A DNA stretch of 38,865 nt from Saccoglossus kowalevskii (taxonomy: Eukaryota > Hemichordata > Enteropneusta > Harrimaniidae), in contig NW_003126386.1 in assembly GCF_000003605.2 (NCBI RefSeq), positions 64,810-103,674 of the forward strand. Direction: 5' to 3'. The notes beneath the pieces were generated by a model. That model did no database searches. It was given only the letters and a program-made list of their open reading frames with translations, and was not told the origin of the DNA. Both the position numbers and the translations under genes were made by a program. Shown here one piece after another: positions 11,210 to 24,360 of this stretch. Numbering within the stretch: the stretch's first letter is position 1; each line of letters opens with the position of its first letter.

Positions 11210-11484
11210 AACGAGCCTTTTTCACACACGCATTTATTTATTAAATATACATATACACACACAATGTCCACGCATACCATGATACTAAGAAAGGTAATGA
11301 AAATTCCTCTTACTGGAATGGCATCCCACAAAATGATGAGTTGGGGAGTGAAATAAACACTCACACCCACATTTGTTGAAATTAATATAATTAGTATACA
11401 TCGTTTCGAAAAATCGCATCTACAACAATGACACATTCTAACCAAATAATCATCTCCTATCCATCTAGGCTTTTCAGTCTCCAT
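10873..11484 (-). CDS. Unrecognised two-helix membrane protein with poly-Thr tract
   Basis: A 203-residue reading frame from ATG 11484 to TAA 10873-10875. The N terminus is short and contains a Cys cluster (MCHCCRC, residues 17-23). Two strongly hydrophobic segments follow, at about 29-53 and 58-82, then a Cys-rich juncture (KCVC). Next comes a run of 16 Thr (about 93-108), encoded by a (TTG)n microsatellite, and a Pro/Ser/Gln-rich tail with a repeated QPMPSxxQ motif and a YSPL sequence that could be a sorting signal. An acceptor (TTTCCTTTGTAG, exon from 11504) precedes the ATG, so there is an upstream non-coding exon; a donor at 13102 (CAG|GTACGT) is one candidate. TAA overlaps a donor-like GGGTAAGT, so the C terminus may continue in another exon. 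The layout resembles small lysosomal or plasma-membrane adaptors, but I cannot name a family. Confidence 0.55.
11161..11209. repeat. (TTG)n / (CAA)n microsatellite inside a coding exon
   Basis: About 16 uninterrupted trinucleotide units. Read on the - strand as ACA, they encode the Thr tract of the membrane protein gene. Confidence 0.9.
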
Positions 11485-11504
11485 CACACGTGTAACTATG
11501 AAAT

Positions 11505-13560
11505 CTACAAAGGAAACAGAAAAATATAGCAGCTATTTACTACAATATATTAATATAATAATTGGCAATAAAGGTGTGTACATCCAAACAATAAAATGAC
11601 ATCATAGAAAAGGGGCTGACCCAAAGGTGTCTGGGAAAACATTATATTGAACCACATATATATTCACATATGCACACATATCAATATTTGATATTGATAT
11701 TTGTAATAGGGACAATATTTTTCTGTCAAACAAAGGTCAAAGGTGACAATACCATGGAAAAAAAATACCAAAGGTCATATTATTTGTATTAGTCGGGTAG
11801 AATCTATCATTATACAATTAATCGAAAGCTATTTTTAAACTTCATATGTTCATTTTGACATAGTTCATGCATAATTTGCATAAAAATGAGGTGCTTTTCT
11901 TAAAATATTAATAATAACGTCATTATGAACTGAATTATAAAAACAACTTATCTCAAAGATTGTCAAACAAATGTCAAGTTTTTCAATATCCTAATTACTA
12001 TTATTTGAATGTGCATTTGCATATCATGAAATTTAAATTACCAATGTCGTTATTCAGCTCGCGTACGAGTTTTGTGTGAGCAAACAATGTACTCAAAAAA
12101 AGGAATATACTTCATCTTTATAAATACTTATAAATTTCACAATTCAAACTAAAACGAGAGGTTTATAATATAAACAGTGGCCTGTGTTATCGGGTTGTTA
12201 AATCAACAACATTAGAACTATTCTGTCTCTCCAACAAACATAACTTTACCAAAACGTATTTTTCTAGATCTTTTCTGATATGCACACTTTTTATGTGTTC
12301 CAATAATACAGTGATATACACGTCAAAAGGAAATATGAATAGATTATGAACAGATTGGGGCGAAAGTCAAAAATGTGGAGCATGGAATTTTATTTATTCG
12401 TCAGCTCGTACGAAAGTGATAACATGGGAGACATGATTCCCAAAGTGAGGGTTCAAAAGGTATACACTGGTCGTCAAACAGCTAGGCGCAACTAACAGAT
12501 CTTTAACATCCGTTGTATAAGACTTAGTGTACGGGGTATGAAAACATTCAGAGAGCTAGTGTGAAGAAGAATGGCCGAGTAAAAAATACGATTTGTTTAA
12601 TCCAGTAGTATCCTCGGACATGTTGGTTTACTGTGCATAGCATTATATTTGCATAGGGAAATAATTCACAGGAATGTGTAATGACCAACTGATGCAAACT
12701 GGTGGCCGCTTTCTCAGTGGTACTCGCATAGTTGAAGAATACGGGTAGCAGTCGCTACTTTTTGAGGGATCAGTTTTCAACTAGCTGCAGAGTCAATTCT
12801 CGGCTAATTAGTTATATTATAACTTTAAATTGTGTCAAAGAGGCTCTGAGTTACTTGCATGTTACCCTAACAATTTAATAATTCGAATGTGAGGTCTTCA
12901 AATGAAAAAATACATTTATCATAGTCAAAATAACATACACTGATCTCATACCAGGTCGTGAACCCTGGATTTACAGTGAATAAATTTAGTACTGCTGTAG
13001 ACACTGTGTACCCTAAATTTGAAATACAATCTTCAAATTGATATCAGCTAATCAAAGTTATAATAGACATTGGATATCTCGGAATATATGCACAAAACGT
13101 ACCTGAATGGTAACGTCACAATTGGCAGATTAATACAAATTAGACATGCGGGGAAAATAGAAGACTCGAAACAGACGTTTCTCGAAAGTAGCAACAATAC
13201 TTTAGCTGACGGTCAACGATGATGACAACGAGAAAGAAGCGTCTATGATTTTATGCAAACCCAAGGCAACACAGTTGATTGTTTCCCCGTCACCAAGACA
13301 CACAGTTATTCAATAATCGATCGGGAAAGGACGACATCGCTTTTATAACTCGACATTGGACGGAATGAGACCGTGACGACAACACAACATCTCCTATTAC
13401 ACGTCTAGGTAATTTAACGACTGTTACCATGACTACTAAATATAGTTATGCCTAAACTTGTAAACAGTGCAATGATCTTCAACCAAACGTTCAAAATGTC
13501 GTTTACGGGGTCATTTGGTGCCGTGCGAGTGATTATTACTACCTTATACTAAAATATGTT
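11505..13560. other. Intron or 5' region of the membrane protein gene, no coding exon found
   Basis: AT-rich sequence. A - strand donor CAG|GTACGT at 13102-13101 could end a 5' untranslated exon. Nothing else is supported. Confidence 0.35.
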
Positions 13561-13584
13561 TGGATATTTAGAGTAGTAAATAAT

Positions 13585-13757
13585 TCCTACTTCCGGTCCG
13601 GTTAGACTTGAAATACACCACGAATATTCACTTTTGAGATATAATTTTTGGTATGTGTTGGTTCTTGGATATTTCAGCTTCGCCGTCCTGTACTTCGTTT
13701 AGTAATTCAATAGTTTTGCGATATTAACATGGGACGACCGCTTAGGTATGTGCTCTG
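13585..13757 (+). promoter_or_regulatory. Promoter-like patch with a possible short first exon
   Basis: An ETS-type ACTTCCGGT at about 13590 precedes an ATG at 13730 whose frame reads MGRPL and then meets a donor, AG|GTATGT. This looks like a first exon carrying only a few codons. With the - strand gene starting to its left it could be a bidirectional promoter. No continuing exon was recognised, so the call is tentative. Confidence 0.3.
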
Positions 13758-16074
13758 CAACTTGCTGCACATGAACCTAAAAGCGTTCGGTAATCAAACA
13801 AAAATGACGTTGTACTAAAGTACAAAAATTACGTTCAAGGTTTTCACTTTTTCATCGAATAAAAGCGATTTGCTCCCTTGCTTACTGTGAAACCCTCAAA
13901 TCGACTGATTTCCATTCTCCCCAAAAGTCAACGCTAAGACTCAAAACAGTCGTTTATGCTTCGCATGTTTATTTGTCTTCAATTACGTTTCGGTGGCTGT
14001 CACTGTCGTCTTCTGAGTCTTGCCGTTTTATGGATTGTGACATGTATTAATGTAACTAGTAATATCACCCCCGTTGTTAAAACAAATCACTGTTAGCTTA
14101 ATAAAGCGTATTAATTCTGTACTACACATTGGTGTGATTTCTACTTGTTATTTATATTGCATGTACGGCTTGCCAGACAATTCTGATATATGTACCCATC
14201 ACAGTATTACACACAATATGGCCAAACGCCAAAAGATAGCAATATTTATTAATGAGTATAATATAGACGATGGCATTATCAATCTCCTACTGGAACGTTC
14301 AGGGCTTGAGTAATAAAGTAGGTGACAATAATATTATTAACAAAATTACTGAACATGACATTATTGTGCTTGGGGAAAACCTGGCTGGATAACAGTACAA
14401 AAGATAAAGTTCAAATTCCAGGATACTATACACAATCAAACATAAGACAATCTCAGTTGGGAATCTCAGTTGTAATCAAACAAGAACTAAAATAAAAAAA
14501 GAATAAAAATCATAAACATGATTGAAGAAGATATAATATAGTTTAAACTAGTGAAAAGATTCTCCAATACCACAACTGATATCTATATCTGTTTTCTTTA
14601 TAATCCTCCTATTATTAATAACATATGGTAAACAAAATTTATTTCTTTGATAATCTTGAAAAAAATGATTACACATTCTAAATTGGGTGATGGTATAATT
14701 CAAGGACACTTTTAACAGTATAACTGGAATTTTGACAGATTACATAGAAAATGCCAGATTCTTACAACATAGATGATAATAACCAACGTCCTATTTCAGA
14801 GTTCATTGCAAAATTGCTTGTCTTCTCAAACTACCAGAACAGTCACCATTCGATAATGACACAAACAAAGAACAATTATATTGTCTACCAAAAACATAGA
14901 AATGGAATTTATTATCCACCTTCACATATCAAGTTACATAGACTTAGACAGGGTACAACAACAAAAAATAAATATATTTCTAGAGCGTGAATATGAAAAA
15001 GAATAATGTTGGGATTAAAGAAGCAGTTAAAGCCTTTAACTCAATAATTGATACTTCGGCAACACCAATATTAAACAAATGTGAACAACGTTTAAGAAAC
15101 GACGAAAAAAAATCGTTTGATAAAGAATGTCAAAAAATGATTTCATAAAAACAGCTAAGTTGCTGAGCAGGTTTCCATATGATAACAAACTCCTTGTTAC
15201 AGTAAAAAGAAAAAATCGTTTATTAAAAAAAAAGAGGCACAACGTTTTTGTACTAAACAAACTATCAAATCTCAATAACAACAACCCAAATGAATTTTGG
15301 AAAATAATAAATGCTATGACAGAATCAAAGAAAGATAGCAATAACCCAATGTCGATTGGAAATGGTTACAATATTACGAAATTTTAAATGAAAATACCAC
15401 TCAGAATAGAACAACATACATACTAAATTAACAAATCTAGAACAAACTATCTCACATGACCTCAATATAAATAAAACATTACAGAAAAAGAAACTAAACA
15501 ATCAATAAACTGTTTTAAATCTAAAATATCTGCTGGTTTGATAGTATATGTCCCTAATTATTAAAATATGGCTCAGATTATTTAACTAACTCACTAACAA
15601 AATTATTCAATTTAATACAAGATACAAGTATATTTTCAAACATATGGAATACCAGCATCATAACACATCTATGTAAGAAAGGTGACAGTTATGATCGAAA
15701 TAACTACAGGGGAATTTCAGTATCAACACAATACTTAGAGAACAAAAAAATATCAACAATAATTAAGCAGAATTCAGAAAAAATCATCGCACAACAGACT
15801 AAATATTTGTACTTAAAACAATAATTGAAAAATATCTTAAAAAGAATAACAAATCCTATTGTTGCTTTGTAGATTTTAAAAGCGCCTTTGATAATGTATG
15901 GAGAAATGGGCTATTTCATAAACTTTTAAAGGCTGGTATTATGGTAAACTATAATTAGTTATAAAAAAAACAAAAAAACAAACAAACATGTATCTCCAGA
16001 CACGCAACCATTAAATCAGGGCACAAAATCACTCGTATGTTTGAAATTTAAAAAAAAGAGTAAAATGGGTCTGT

Positions 16075-16269
16075 GTGATGAGTCCAACGCTTTATCTCTT
16101 CATACATGATTTAAGTACATCAATGAATTCCAGTCATGAACAACTCAATCCAGCCATATTGAATGGTAAAACAGTATCATCCTTATTTTATGCAGATGAT
16201 TTAGTTCTTATGTATCAAACAGCACCCTGTTTGCACAATTTGATAAACATTTTTCCAAATAGAACCTGA
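16075..16269 (+). pseudogene. LINE reverse transcriptase fragment with FADD-type motif
   Basis: A 64-codon open segment of the decayed LINE: SPTLYLFIHDLS, then FYADDLVLM, the RT catalytic box with two Asp. It ends at a stop after MYQTAPCLHN. The upstream palm motifs are in other frames. Confidence 0.8.
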
Positions 16270-16364
16270 AAATAAATTTATCTAAAACAAAAATTTGTAT
16301 TTTAATGGAATAATTCATTAAAACATCTGAATACTTCTATTACAGAAATACAATTATTAGCTGT

Positions 16365-16829
16365 GTGACAAGTTATACTTACCTTGGGGTAAGAATCTCA
16401 TCATCTGGACATTTTGTAGAAGAAAAGCAAACATTATCAGAGAAAGCATGCAAAGCTATGTTTATACTGAATAAAACATTGGAAGGGAACACTGACATCA
16501 AACTCGTCTTGAAATTATTTCATTCAAACATTAAACCCATTTTACTCTATAGTGCAAATGTCTGGAGATCAAAGATTTTGGATTTTGAAAAATTGGAGAA
16601 ATGTCCAATTGAAAAAGCATACTTGAAATTTTGTAAGAGAACACTTTGTTTAAATAGATATACAAGCAACGCAGCATGTAGGAGCGAAATAAGCGAATCG
16701 TCACTATTAATAGAAATTAAATTAATGTTAATAAAATACTGGTTAAGACTAAAAGATATGCCAAAGGATAACCTTACAAAACAAGCATACTATGAACAAC
16801 GAAAATCACAACAACATACATGGTTATAA
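16365..16829 (+). pseudogene. LINE ORF2 thumb/connection fragment
   Basis: The longest intact piece of this LINE (154 codons). It begins TSYTYLGVRISSSGHF, the conserved thumb motif after the catalytic box, and runs through SNIKPILLYSANVW and NRYTSNAACRSE, both typical of LINE ORF2 downstream of RT. It ends at a stop before the zinc-knuckle remnant. Confidence 0.8.
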
Positions 16830-17304
16830 TCAGTAAATAAAATATTAAAAATAATTATTAAACATCATTAATAAATTTTAGGGTATTCCAAAAGAAACAT
16901 TCGTAAGATTATAAATAACATTGAAGCAAATATAAAACAAAAATATGTAAACCAGTGGAAGTCACAAATCTCAAAGAAAATAGTAAACTTAGAACTTTTG
17001 CAAAAATAAAATTTTAATACTATTTTGAGCCATATTTGACATTACAAAACATTAATCACAGAAGTGCATTGATAAAATTGAGAACAAGCACACGACTTAA
17101 ACACCACTAAATAAAAGAAGAAAGTGCAAAAAACAGTACAAAATGAATGTGATTGAGAATGAATTCCACTTTCTCATATTTCTCATGATTTGTCAAAAAC
17201 ATGGGAACTTGCGCCAGCAACTTTGTCTGAATTAAATTGTCTACCACAATGATTCAAACAATACCAATACATTCATCAGATTGCTCAGTGTAGATGAATG
17301 TGAA

Positions 17305-17348
<44 letters not shown>
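17305..17348. repeat. (ATT)n microsatellite at the LINE 3' edge
   Basis: About 14 perfect ATT units directly after the last recognisable LINE sequence. It may be the element's repetitive tail or a later expansion. Confidence 0.85.
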
Positions 17349-17350
<2 letters not shown>

Positions 17351-20300
17351 TGAATTTTCTAGGACACCACAGACAACTAGAATATTTAAACCTTATTAGG
17401 GAAATTAACTCGCATTAAATTGCGTTCGCCAAGCAGGCAATCAAAACAAATTTATTTGCGCTAAAGTACGTTCAAAGTCTTCACTTTTTCATGGCATAAA
17501 CACGGTTTTCACCCTCGCTTACTAAAAGTAAAATATGTTTGGGTGGCAATCACCGTAGCTGTCACCGCGGTAAGTAGTCTCTCGTCTCTTGGTTATTATT
17601 ACATTTTGGTTTCCGGGCGCCTCTAATAAATAAGCTATATTACCGATGGGCTGAACCAATGATATATCACCCAAAAAAATCGCTTTTTTTTTTTTTTTGA
17701 TCTCTACCTTTTTTGATCGGAAAGGCATTCACGCTAAATGTTGGTTCCCTTGCCGTCTCTAATAAATAACCTGTCTAAGCGCTGGTCTGAATCATTCATA
17801 TCACAAAATAAACATGGAAGATTGGGCAAACATTTGAAACGTTGGTTGTGATATTGCATTACATTGCGTTTTTCTCCCTCAAGTTTGTTTCAAAGACTGC
17901 AGTCGAGCAGAGATAACCAGAAGGTTGAAAAATTCGTCGTAAAATTCACGTGAATTACGTTTTCGGAGTCCCTCAAATTTGTTTTGGACCTTTGCCACCT
18001 ATTCCCCCAACAGAGTGAATTATAGCACTAATATTTGTTCCCCGGGAATCTGTAAACAAACGGTGTCACTGCCGGTATCCAATTTTCGAACTGCATTTAT
18101 TTTCGCTGTAACTTTACATTTACAAAACATTTATTTATGTCTCCCAATAGTCTCTCATCCCCTTGGTTATTATCACCGAATTTTTGTCGCCGGAATGATT
18201 CACATCCCAAATTTTGGTTCCCCGGGTGACTCTAAATAAAAATAGTCTATTTAACCGCTCGAAAGTTTGGGTGAAAATCGGTTGTGTTTCTTGCCTCGAA
18301 CTTTTCTCGCTTCGCAATACAAGGGCGATAGACTATATTTTTAAGGACGGTTGGACGACTTTACTTTTGTTTTGAGTTCGTTGTATGCCTAGAAACACAG
18401 CAACGTTGTTATTTTGGTGAATCTAGAACATGCTCTGTTCCAATAAATAATTTTAATATGCCAATCGAACAATTTTAAAAGTTCCCTACTGGAACATCTC
18501 CTCAAAAATGTGACATTGCCAGTAGCCCAAAATGGACTTCCTGTTCAGCACGTCTTTGATTGTGTCATGAATTTGTTTTTGCGTATCTGTTGACCGACTT
18601 AATTAGCTGATTATTAGCTGAATTGCTGTATTATGTCTGTCATCGTTTAGGCCTATTTGAAGTTTTGGACGGAACTTGGCTCAGTGATTTGGAACTAATT
18701 ACCAGACAACCGCCGCTATTCAGACTACTCATTCTGACAGTTTATATTCATAGTTATTAATGTAGTGAACGATTAATCAAAAGATATGACGTATTCAATA
18801 CTTAGTGTGATTGAAGGTTACGCCCTAGAGTCTTTTTACTACTTTGTAATTGGTTAGAGTTTTGAAAATGAATAAAGAGAGTTTGAGTTGGTCTTGGAGA
18901 GCACAGCACGATATACGCAGTCTAGAGCAGTCCTGGAGAGCCTTGGGGCGAGTGTTGACGCAGTCTAAGAGAGTCTTGGGTCAGCCTTGCGATAGTCTTG
19001 GGGACGAGAGCTGAAACGTATTTCGTTGTATGTGTCTTATTTGACTGTAAAGTTAAAGTGACTTTCCCGATCCCATACCTCAAGGGGACGAGATAGAGAG
19101 ACGAGACGAGTTTCCCCCCTGACAAGTGTGGAGAACCCCGAGAGAAAAGAATTTACCCCGTGATAATTGTATCAATAATGATCACGTTGACGTATGTAAA
19201 GACACTTTCGAACTTGACAATATTCACTCTCAGATCACTAAGCAAATAGATGGAAATACCAGTTACTCATTCATGAAATCTGATGATTCTAATTCTGGAC
19301 GGGATAGATGTATTTAGTGTTCATGTCAATGCAATTGCGATTCTCAATTTCTATGTGTAAAATCATTTCGCTGGTGTGGATGGCATCTAATTGTTTTGGT
19401 TCTGTGGCTCTGACGTTTTCTTGGTCGCATTTTGTATATACCAGTCAGACACTGATAAGTAAGTATGCCGGAAAACACAGTATACTGGAAACGTTCAAGT
19501 ACACAGTGTAGTCAAATCAGTAAGCAAAAGATACTATGGACACTATGATCGAGCTGATAATCCCTAATATTGCTAGCCGTCAGTTTTAAATCTCATTTAT
19601 TAGGATTTCTGCATGAAGTTACATGTTATCATTATAATGAAGAAAGATGATGATTTCGTTTGTCCAGGTTATATAATAAATTAATTAATATTTCATTTTT
19701 TTTTTGTTAATGAAACAAATTCTCAACTGTGATGACAAAGCCCTACTCACTGCGAAAGCTAATCACTTACAGCGAAAGCCACTCATCGCGAAGCTACTAG
19801 TGACAGAGAATAAGTGTATCTAAATACCATGACAGACAGAAGCTATTGGCGCTTTTTATGAAAATATGTGCTATCAAAAAAATCCCATCACCACAATATA
19901 TGAAAAAGGTTTACCTCAACTTAAAGTTTACTTTGATATTAAATAGAACTATTAACGAGTTGGGTTCAAATGTCACTTTGGTGTCTTTGAGGGCTTGAAG
20001 GCATACGTCTGAAATATGCGGCAAATATAAGAGCTAGCATGCTGACCTTTGCCCATACAAATCTATCAATAATGTTTATTGTAATCGTTTAACAAAACAA
20101 AAATCAATCCATGACACAACGCACGCCATCCTGAACTACACTACAAAAGACCCAAAACTTCACGAACTTCACAAATGTGTATGTTATGACTTGACTTGAA
20201 TCTGGTGTCTGGCAATGAAGCATTTTCATTGGTAATAAAGGTAATCAGCAAACTGACAAACAAAGATCAAGACGGGGAGAAATGCTTAAAACACGATATA

Positions 20301-20560
20301 TATACGATTAAAACATAGTCACTTAAATACAGTAGCTAACGCCGAGATTAGGGATTAGGGAAATGCCAACAGTCCAACAAGTGTAAACTCATCGAACGTC
20401 AGAGGTGTAAAATATAAACTACATTATAAAATATTATAGATTCTGTAAATTGTCTTACATTATTTGAGTTGTTTTTGACAGCAACACCACAGGTAGATGT
20501 GCTCAGTAGTTTAACAATAATTTTCCAGTCAACGAAGCTTGGTGTTATGCGGTCTTAACT
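17349..20560. other. No gene recognised; repeats only
   Basis: Holds the degenerate array described at 17574-18275. A G-rich stretch at 18880-19010 contains four imperfect copies of GCAGTCTNRGAGAGNCTTGGG. Short reading frames at 19126-19511 have no domain signature. Confidence 0.4.
17574..18275. repeat. Degenerate tandem/dispersed repeat block
   Basis: Three or four diverged units share GTCTCTC..CTTGGTTATTAT, then TTTTGGTTCCCNGG and CTCTAATAAATA (17574-17680, about 17738-17805, and 18139-18275, with a weaker one near 18030). Together they look like an eroded array of about 90-150 bp units. Confidence 0.45.
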
Positions 20561-22070
20561 AATAAATAAAAAAATAATGTTACATGGTCGTTATGGTGAA
20601 GGAGGTATTAAACATATTAACATACAATATAGCAATCTAAATTACAGACATATATACAAGCGTATAAACATGAAACACAAAATAAGAGCTCACACCTCGG
20701 CAAATACGCCTCGCAAATGTAAGCAGACGCTCTTCTCGTTGCACCACAACACACTGCCCCAACAAAGATGGCTTGAAATAGCGTGATGTGAATGCGACTT
20801 TACGATGACTGGGTGAACATGCGCAGTGCGAATCGGTGACGACACAGACATGCACAATTATCTTTAATATCACGATGTAGATTTAAAAAAAAATATTCCA
20901 AATAAACAAAGACATCCTTTTATTGGAACGTGAATATTTCACGTAGAAATACTATCATGTACAAACATTCTTGAATTACAAAATGAAATGAGTTGCAATA
21001 TCATATATTCTGATTGCTCTTGCAAACAAATAATTTAAATTATCAGTATGGCCCTGACTATAAAAGGTATCTTGTCTTTCAGCATCTATCCTAAGCATGA
21101 CATATTCATTTCCGTTTCCCAGAATTACTCGAGTTCCAGAGCTTTCAAATTGTGCGGTTTTTTTTTCGTACGCATGTTTTGTTTCGGTGTAGAGGTTCGA
21201 AAGTGAAGTTTTCCCAAAGGACTACGCGTTGTAAAATTATTAGAGACACTTGTGATGGGGTAATGAGTGGATTTTGCAGTGCAGGTAAATTTGGAAACAG
21301 CAGTATTTGGGGCGATTGTTTTACAGTTCATTACACTCTTTCCCTGCAAACGTAAACAGATTAAAATGTTGCTGTGAATTGGGGATATACCCTTCATTTT
21401 TTCCGCCTCTCACTCACGTATGGCTATGATGGCTAGTTTAATAAGACGTGGAATTCGGTGGTTTCAATCGAAATTTAGCTGATCATTTCAAATGACCGAT
21501 CTTGTTGTGAATATACATTGGTCACAGTCACATATGGTGTTATGAGAGGGCAGGAAAATAATAACCAATGTTGAAATGATCCCGACAAAATAATTATGCA
21601 TACATGCGTGTTTTGGACACATCGTATGGAATCGACAATTAGAGTCACTGTGAAGGACGCTGACCATATAAAGAAAATATGGGTTTGACCATTATAACAT
21701 TTTGGAAGCAAAGTACGTACAAAACTTTGCCACGAGTTGATGCTCCCTGTGACAAATATCACAATTATATTATCAGGGATTGTGTATATTTCTGCACAAA
21801 ATCCAATCCCAGTTAATGAATTAATTAAAATAGATACTGAGCTAAGCAGTTTGCCCTTTCATTCCAAAAACAAAAGAAAAACTTTACCTACCCTTACTAC
21901 ACGTCTGCATGCGAGATGTATATCCACATTACCTCACTTATATGTAAAAACGAATAGTCTGTAAACACATTGAATGTTTGTACTTTGACTATCGGTATAT
22001 CATATATATATACTTTATATCTACCTAAAACTTGATTTCGTAGTTGTGTGATCTATGAGCTGTTGCACAG

Positions 22071-22082
22071 CCCCCCCCCCCC
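22071..22082. repeat. Poly-C tract
   Basis: A run of 12 C directly after TTGCACAG. Confidence 0.9.
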
Positions 22083-22156
22083 TATCCACTCAGTTGTACT
22101 ATACAGAGGGCGAGATCTGAAATTACTAGTACTAGCATGTTAGTTTTTTAAAGCCG

Positions 22157-22298
22157 GGGAGTCGTCACCTGTGCCTGATGGCCATAGCGTGTCATTGTTT
22201 ACAAAAAAAACGTCTACCCATGAGCCTTTGCGTTTTTAGCGTGCGTTGTTATCGTCGCTTGGGACTCAATTCACGCGCGTGCGCAGGTGACGACCCTC
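22157..22298. repeat. Short element with inverted ends
   Basis: GGGAGTCGTCACCTGTGC on the left is mirrored by GCGCAGGTGACGACCCTC on the right, spanning 142 bp of CpG-rich sequence unlike its surroundings. It could be a MITE or a palindromic regulatory block. Only one copy was seen. Confidence 0.4.
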
Positions 22299-23775
22299 TT
22301 GCTTTAACTTGTACCTGTACAAAGGAAGGTGCTCACTCGTGATATTTTATTGAAATTGACTATACATTTTTTTGTAATCAAGTCTTTGATTTCCCACGTA
22401 CAGAATAAGAAAAACAAATTGTCATGCATGTTTTTACAAAAATACTGTAGAAAAGGCAAATAAAAGGCATGGTATGGCACAGGACCAGAACCAGAAATGG
22501 TGCGTGCGTTCTATATGACTATTGTAGTGTGCATAGCAGCATACATGTTTATGCAATACATGTCGAATGCATTAAATATGTTTACACATTTCAAACGCAA
22601 GCGGCTGTGAATGCCTCTACCCTTTAATCGACATGTCTTACCATTTTATTTATAGGAGGGGATACATCTGATCTGCTTCGTAACCATTACGTCCAGCTTT
22701 GTTAATATTGTTGCATACCCCCTTTCAAAATTCATTCTTTAATACAGATGTGTGAATGCAAGACATGGTTGAGTATTTGGACTAGAACTTATTTTAGTAG
22801 TAGTACCACCACCAGGAAGAAGTGTAAAACCAGCAAGTTCATGATTATACTCTTCTTGTCATATTTTATGTCAACTTTTATGAGGGATATGCTGAAAGCT
22901 GGGCACTTGGTCAGACTCGAGTAAGTGGAGACAAAAAATGCAGTGGGTTTTGTTGTCACATGGATACATACACTCTTTATAAACATCTGATAGAATCATA
23001 ACAGTTGTATTTAATGTTCTATAAGAATGGGGTAGGGGATACAAAAAATTAGTTTATCTAATTATTTAACTTAATTAATTCCTGGATTCAGCACCTAGGA
23101 CAGGATTCACTTTTCTTATCTTGTGTTTATGCTAATTGTAAACTCATACCAGATATACAGTATTAATTGCAACAATTCTATTCATTTGCAAAGTGAAATT
23201 GCTAAAGAAAACCAGTAAAATGACATTTATCTACTTAACTTGTAAACCTGATCTTGCACCTTTGCTTACACTGCAGCTTTAGTAAAAGTATAACTGGAGT
23301 TGATGAGGAGAGAGTTCTTCCTAAACCATAAAATGCTTGATTTACCTTGATCTTGAAAATACTTATGTTGTCATCCAAATTTAGATTAAAACAATATTAT
23401 GATGCCATCATTTTGACAAGTGGGATAACCACAATGTGACAATTTCAAAGGACTTTTAGGTAGGACATCAATTAACACTTTCGACGACTTTTTCACCTTG
23501 TATATCACGATATGCCATGATAAAATAAAATAAAGAACATATCAATCAAGCATTATAATAATAGCAATACCCCCCCCCTAGTAGTCCTATTGTTAAAAAT
23601 ACATGATATAATAGTGGGTTACAAGTCTATCTACTTTACAGACATGACTGATGCAAAGCTTCTCTACAGTGAAGATAACATCTAATGCATGCTAAATATA
23701 TGATTCATATACCGGGTATTTACCTTCAAAAAGTGTTATTTAAATGAGAACAAATTATGTCCCCTTTCTGTTTGA

Positions 23776-23789
23776 TTTATTTATTTATT
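23776..23789 (-). terminator. DHRS1: Possible DHRS1 poly(A) signals
   Basis: Three overlapping AATAAA hexamers in the - sense, about 570 nt after the stop. They are the nearest canonical signals seen. Confidence 0.3.
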
Positions 23790-24360
23790 CACATAAAGCT
23801 GAATTTCGAAGTACATTTACTAAATGAAGTCCTTCACAATAAGAAATATTTATGATGATATTCCACCAAACAATCCTAAATATAGTGATTATATTGAAAT
23901 GAATTTATTATTATTCAAAATTTATTGAGAGGTCTGTTGTTACAGTTGAGAATTGCCTCATAACATTAAGGTTTGTTTAATCAGAGCTTCTAGTTAAATA
24001 TAATGATAGTGTTACACAATCTTCGGTAGCATCAATGTGCTCACTCTGATTAATGTTTGCCATAGAATTGCAAGATCCATATATCTTTTACTTATGATTT
24101 GACTATGTTCTGCGATGTACTTGTTTTGTGCTAAATGATTATTTGTCATTTTACGTGAATTGTCGATTGTTTTTCGTTTTTGAAAATATGCATTAGTGTC
24201 TATGAATAAGGATATCATTTGGGTGCACGTTTTTTTTTCCATTTTGCATATTTCTCTTACAGGTTTACTGTTTTTTTTCACATTTTAGGGAATGTCAAGA
24301 AGCTATCAATTTTTGTATGCTTACTTGATTGCAAAATAAATGTTATGTTTTGTCATCTGT

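Larger units (their letters stand above)
14284..17304 (+). mobile_element. Decayed non-LTR retrotransposon (LINE)
   Basis: An almost full-length ORF2 remnant broken by many frameshifts and stops. In order: the endonuclease start SYWNVQGLSNKV and HDIIVLGE (from 14284); a further endonuclease piece, DIYICFLYNPP, near 14580; RT motifs HLCKKGDSYDRNNYRGIS (about 15667) and CFVDFKSAFDNVW (about 15862); SPTLYLFIHDLS; the catalytic FYADDLVLM (about 16188); the YLGVRIS thumb (16377); a connection region with NRYTSNAACRSE; and a damaged C-terminal zinc-knuckle with ENEFHFL near 17155. The copy ends at an (ATT)n tract. The C-terminal layout resembles CR1/L2/Jockey-like LINEs, but clade assignment needs alignment. 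It is not able to move. Confidence 0.85.
20561..24360. other. No gene recognised
   Basis: A CpG- and NRF1-like ACTGCGCATG near 20815 together with AAGATGGC at 20764 could be a promoter, but no exon can be tied to it. Short inverted ends at 22157-22298 and a C run at 22071-22082 are listed separately. The reading frames here lack family features. The DHRS1 3' UTR runs into the right part. Confidence 0.4.

Noticed and set aside
11144-11356. Poly-Val frame on the + strand
   Set aside because: It is the opposite-strand reading of the (TTG)n microsatellite. The - strand frame is longer and has membrane segments and splice signals.
19126-19511. Possible small gene (two consecutive short frames, donor-like GTAAGTATG near 19457)
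   Set aside because: No acceptor, conserved motif or continuing exon could be found.
21125-21964. Several 65-95 codon frames on both strands
   Set aside because: They overlap each other, start at poor contexts and have no domain, signal peptide or membrane pattern.
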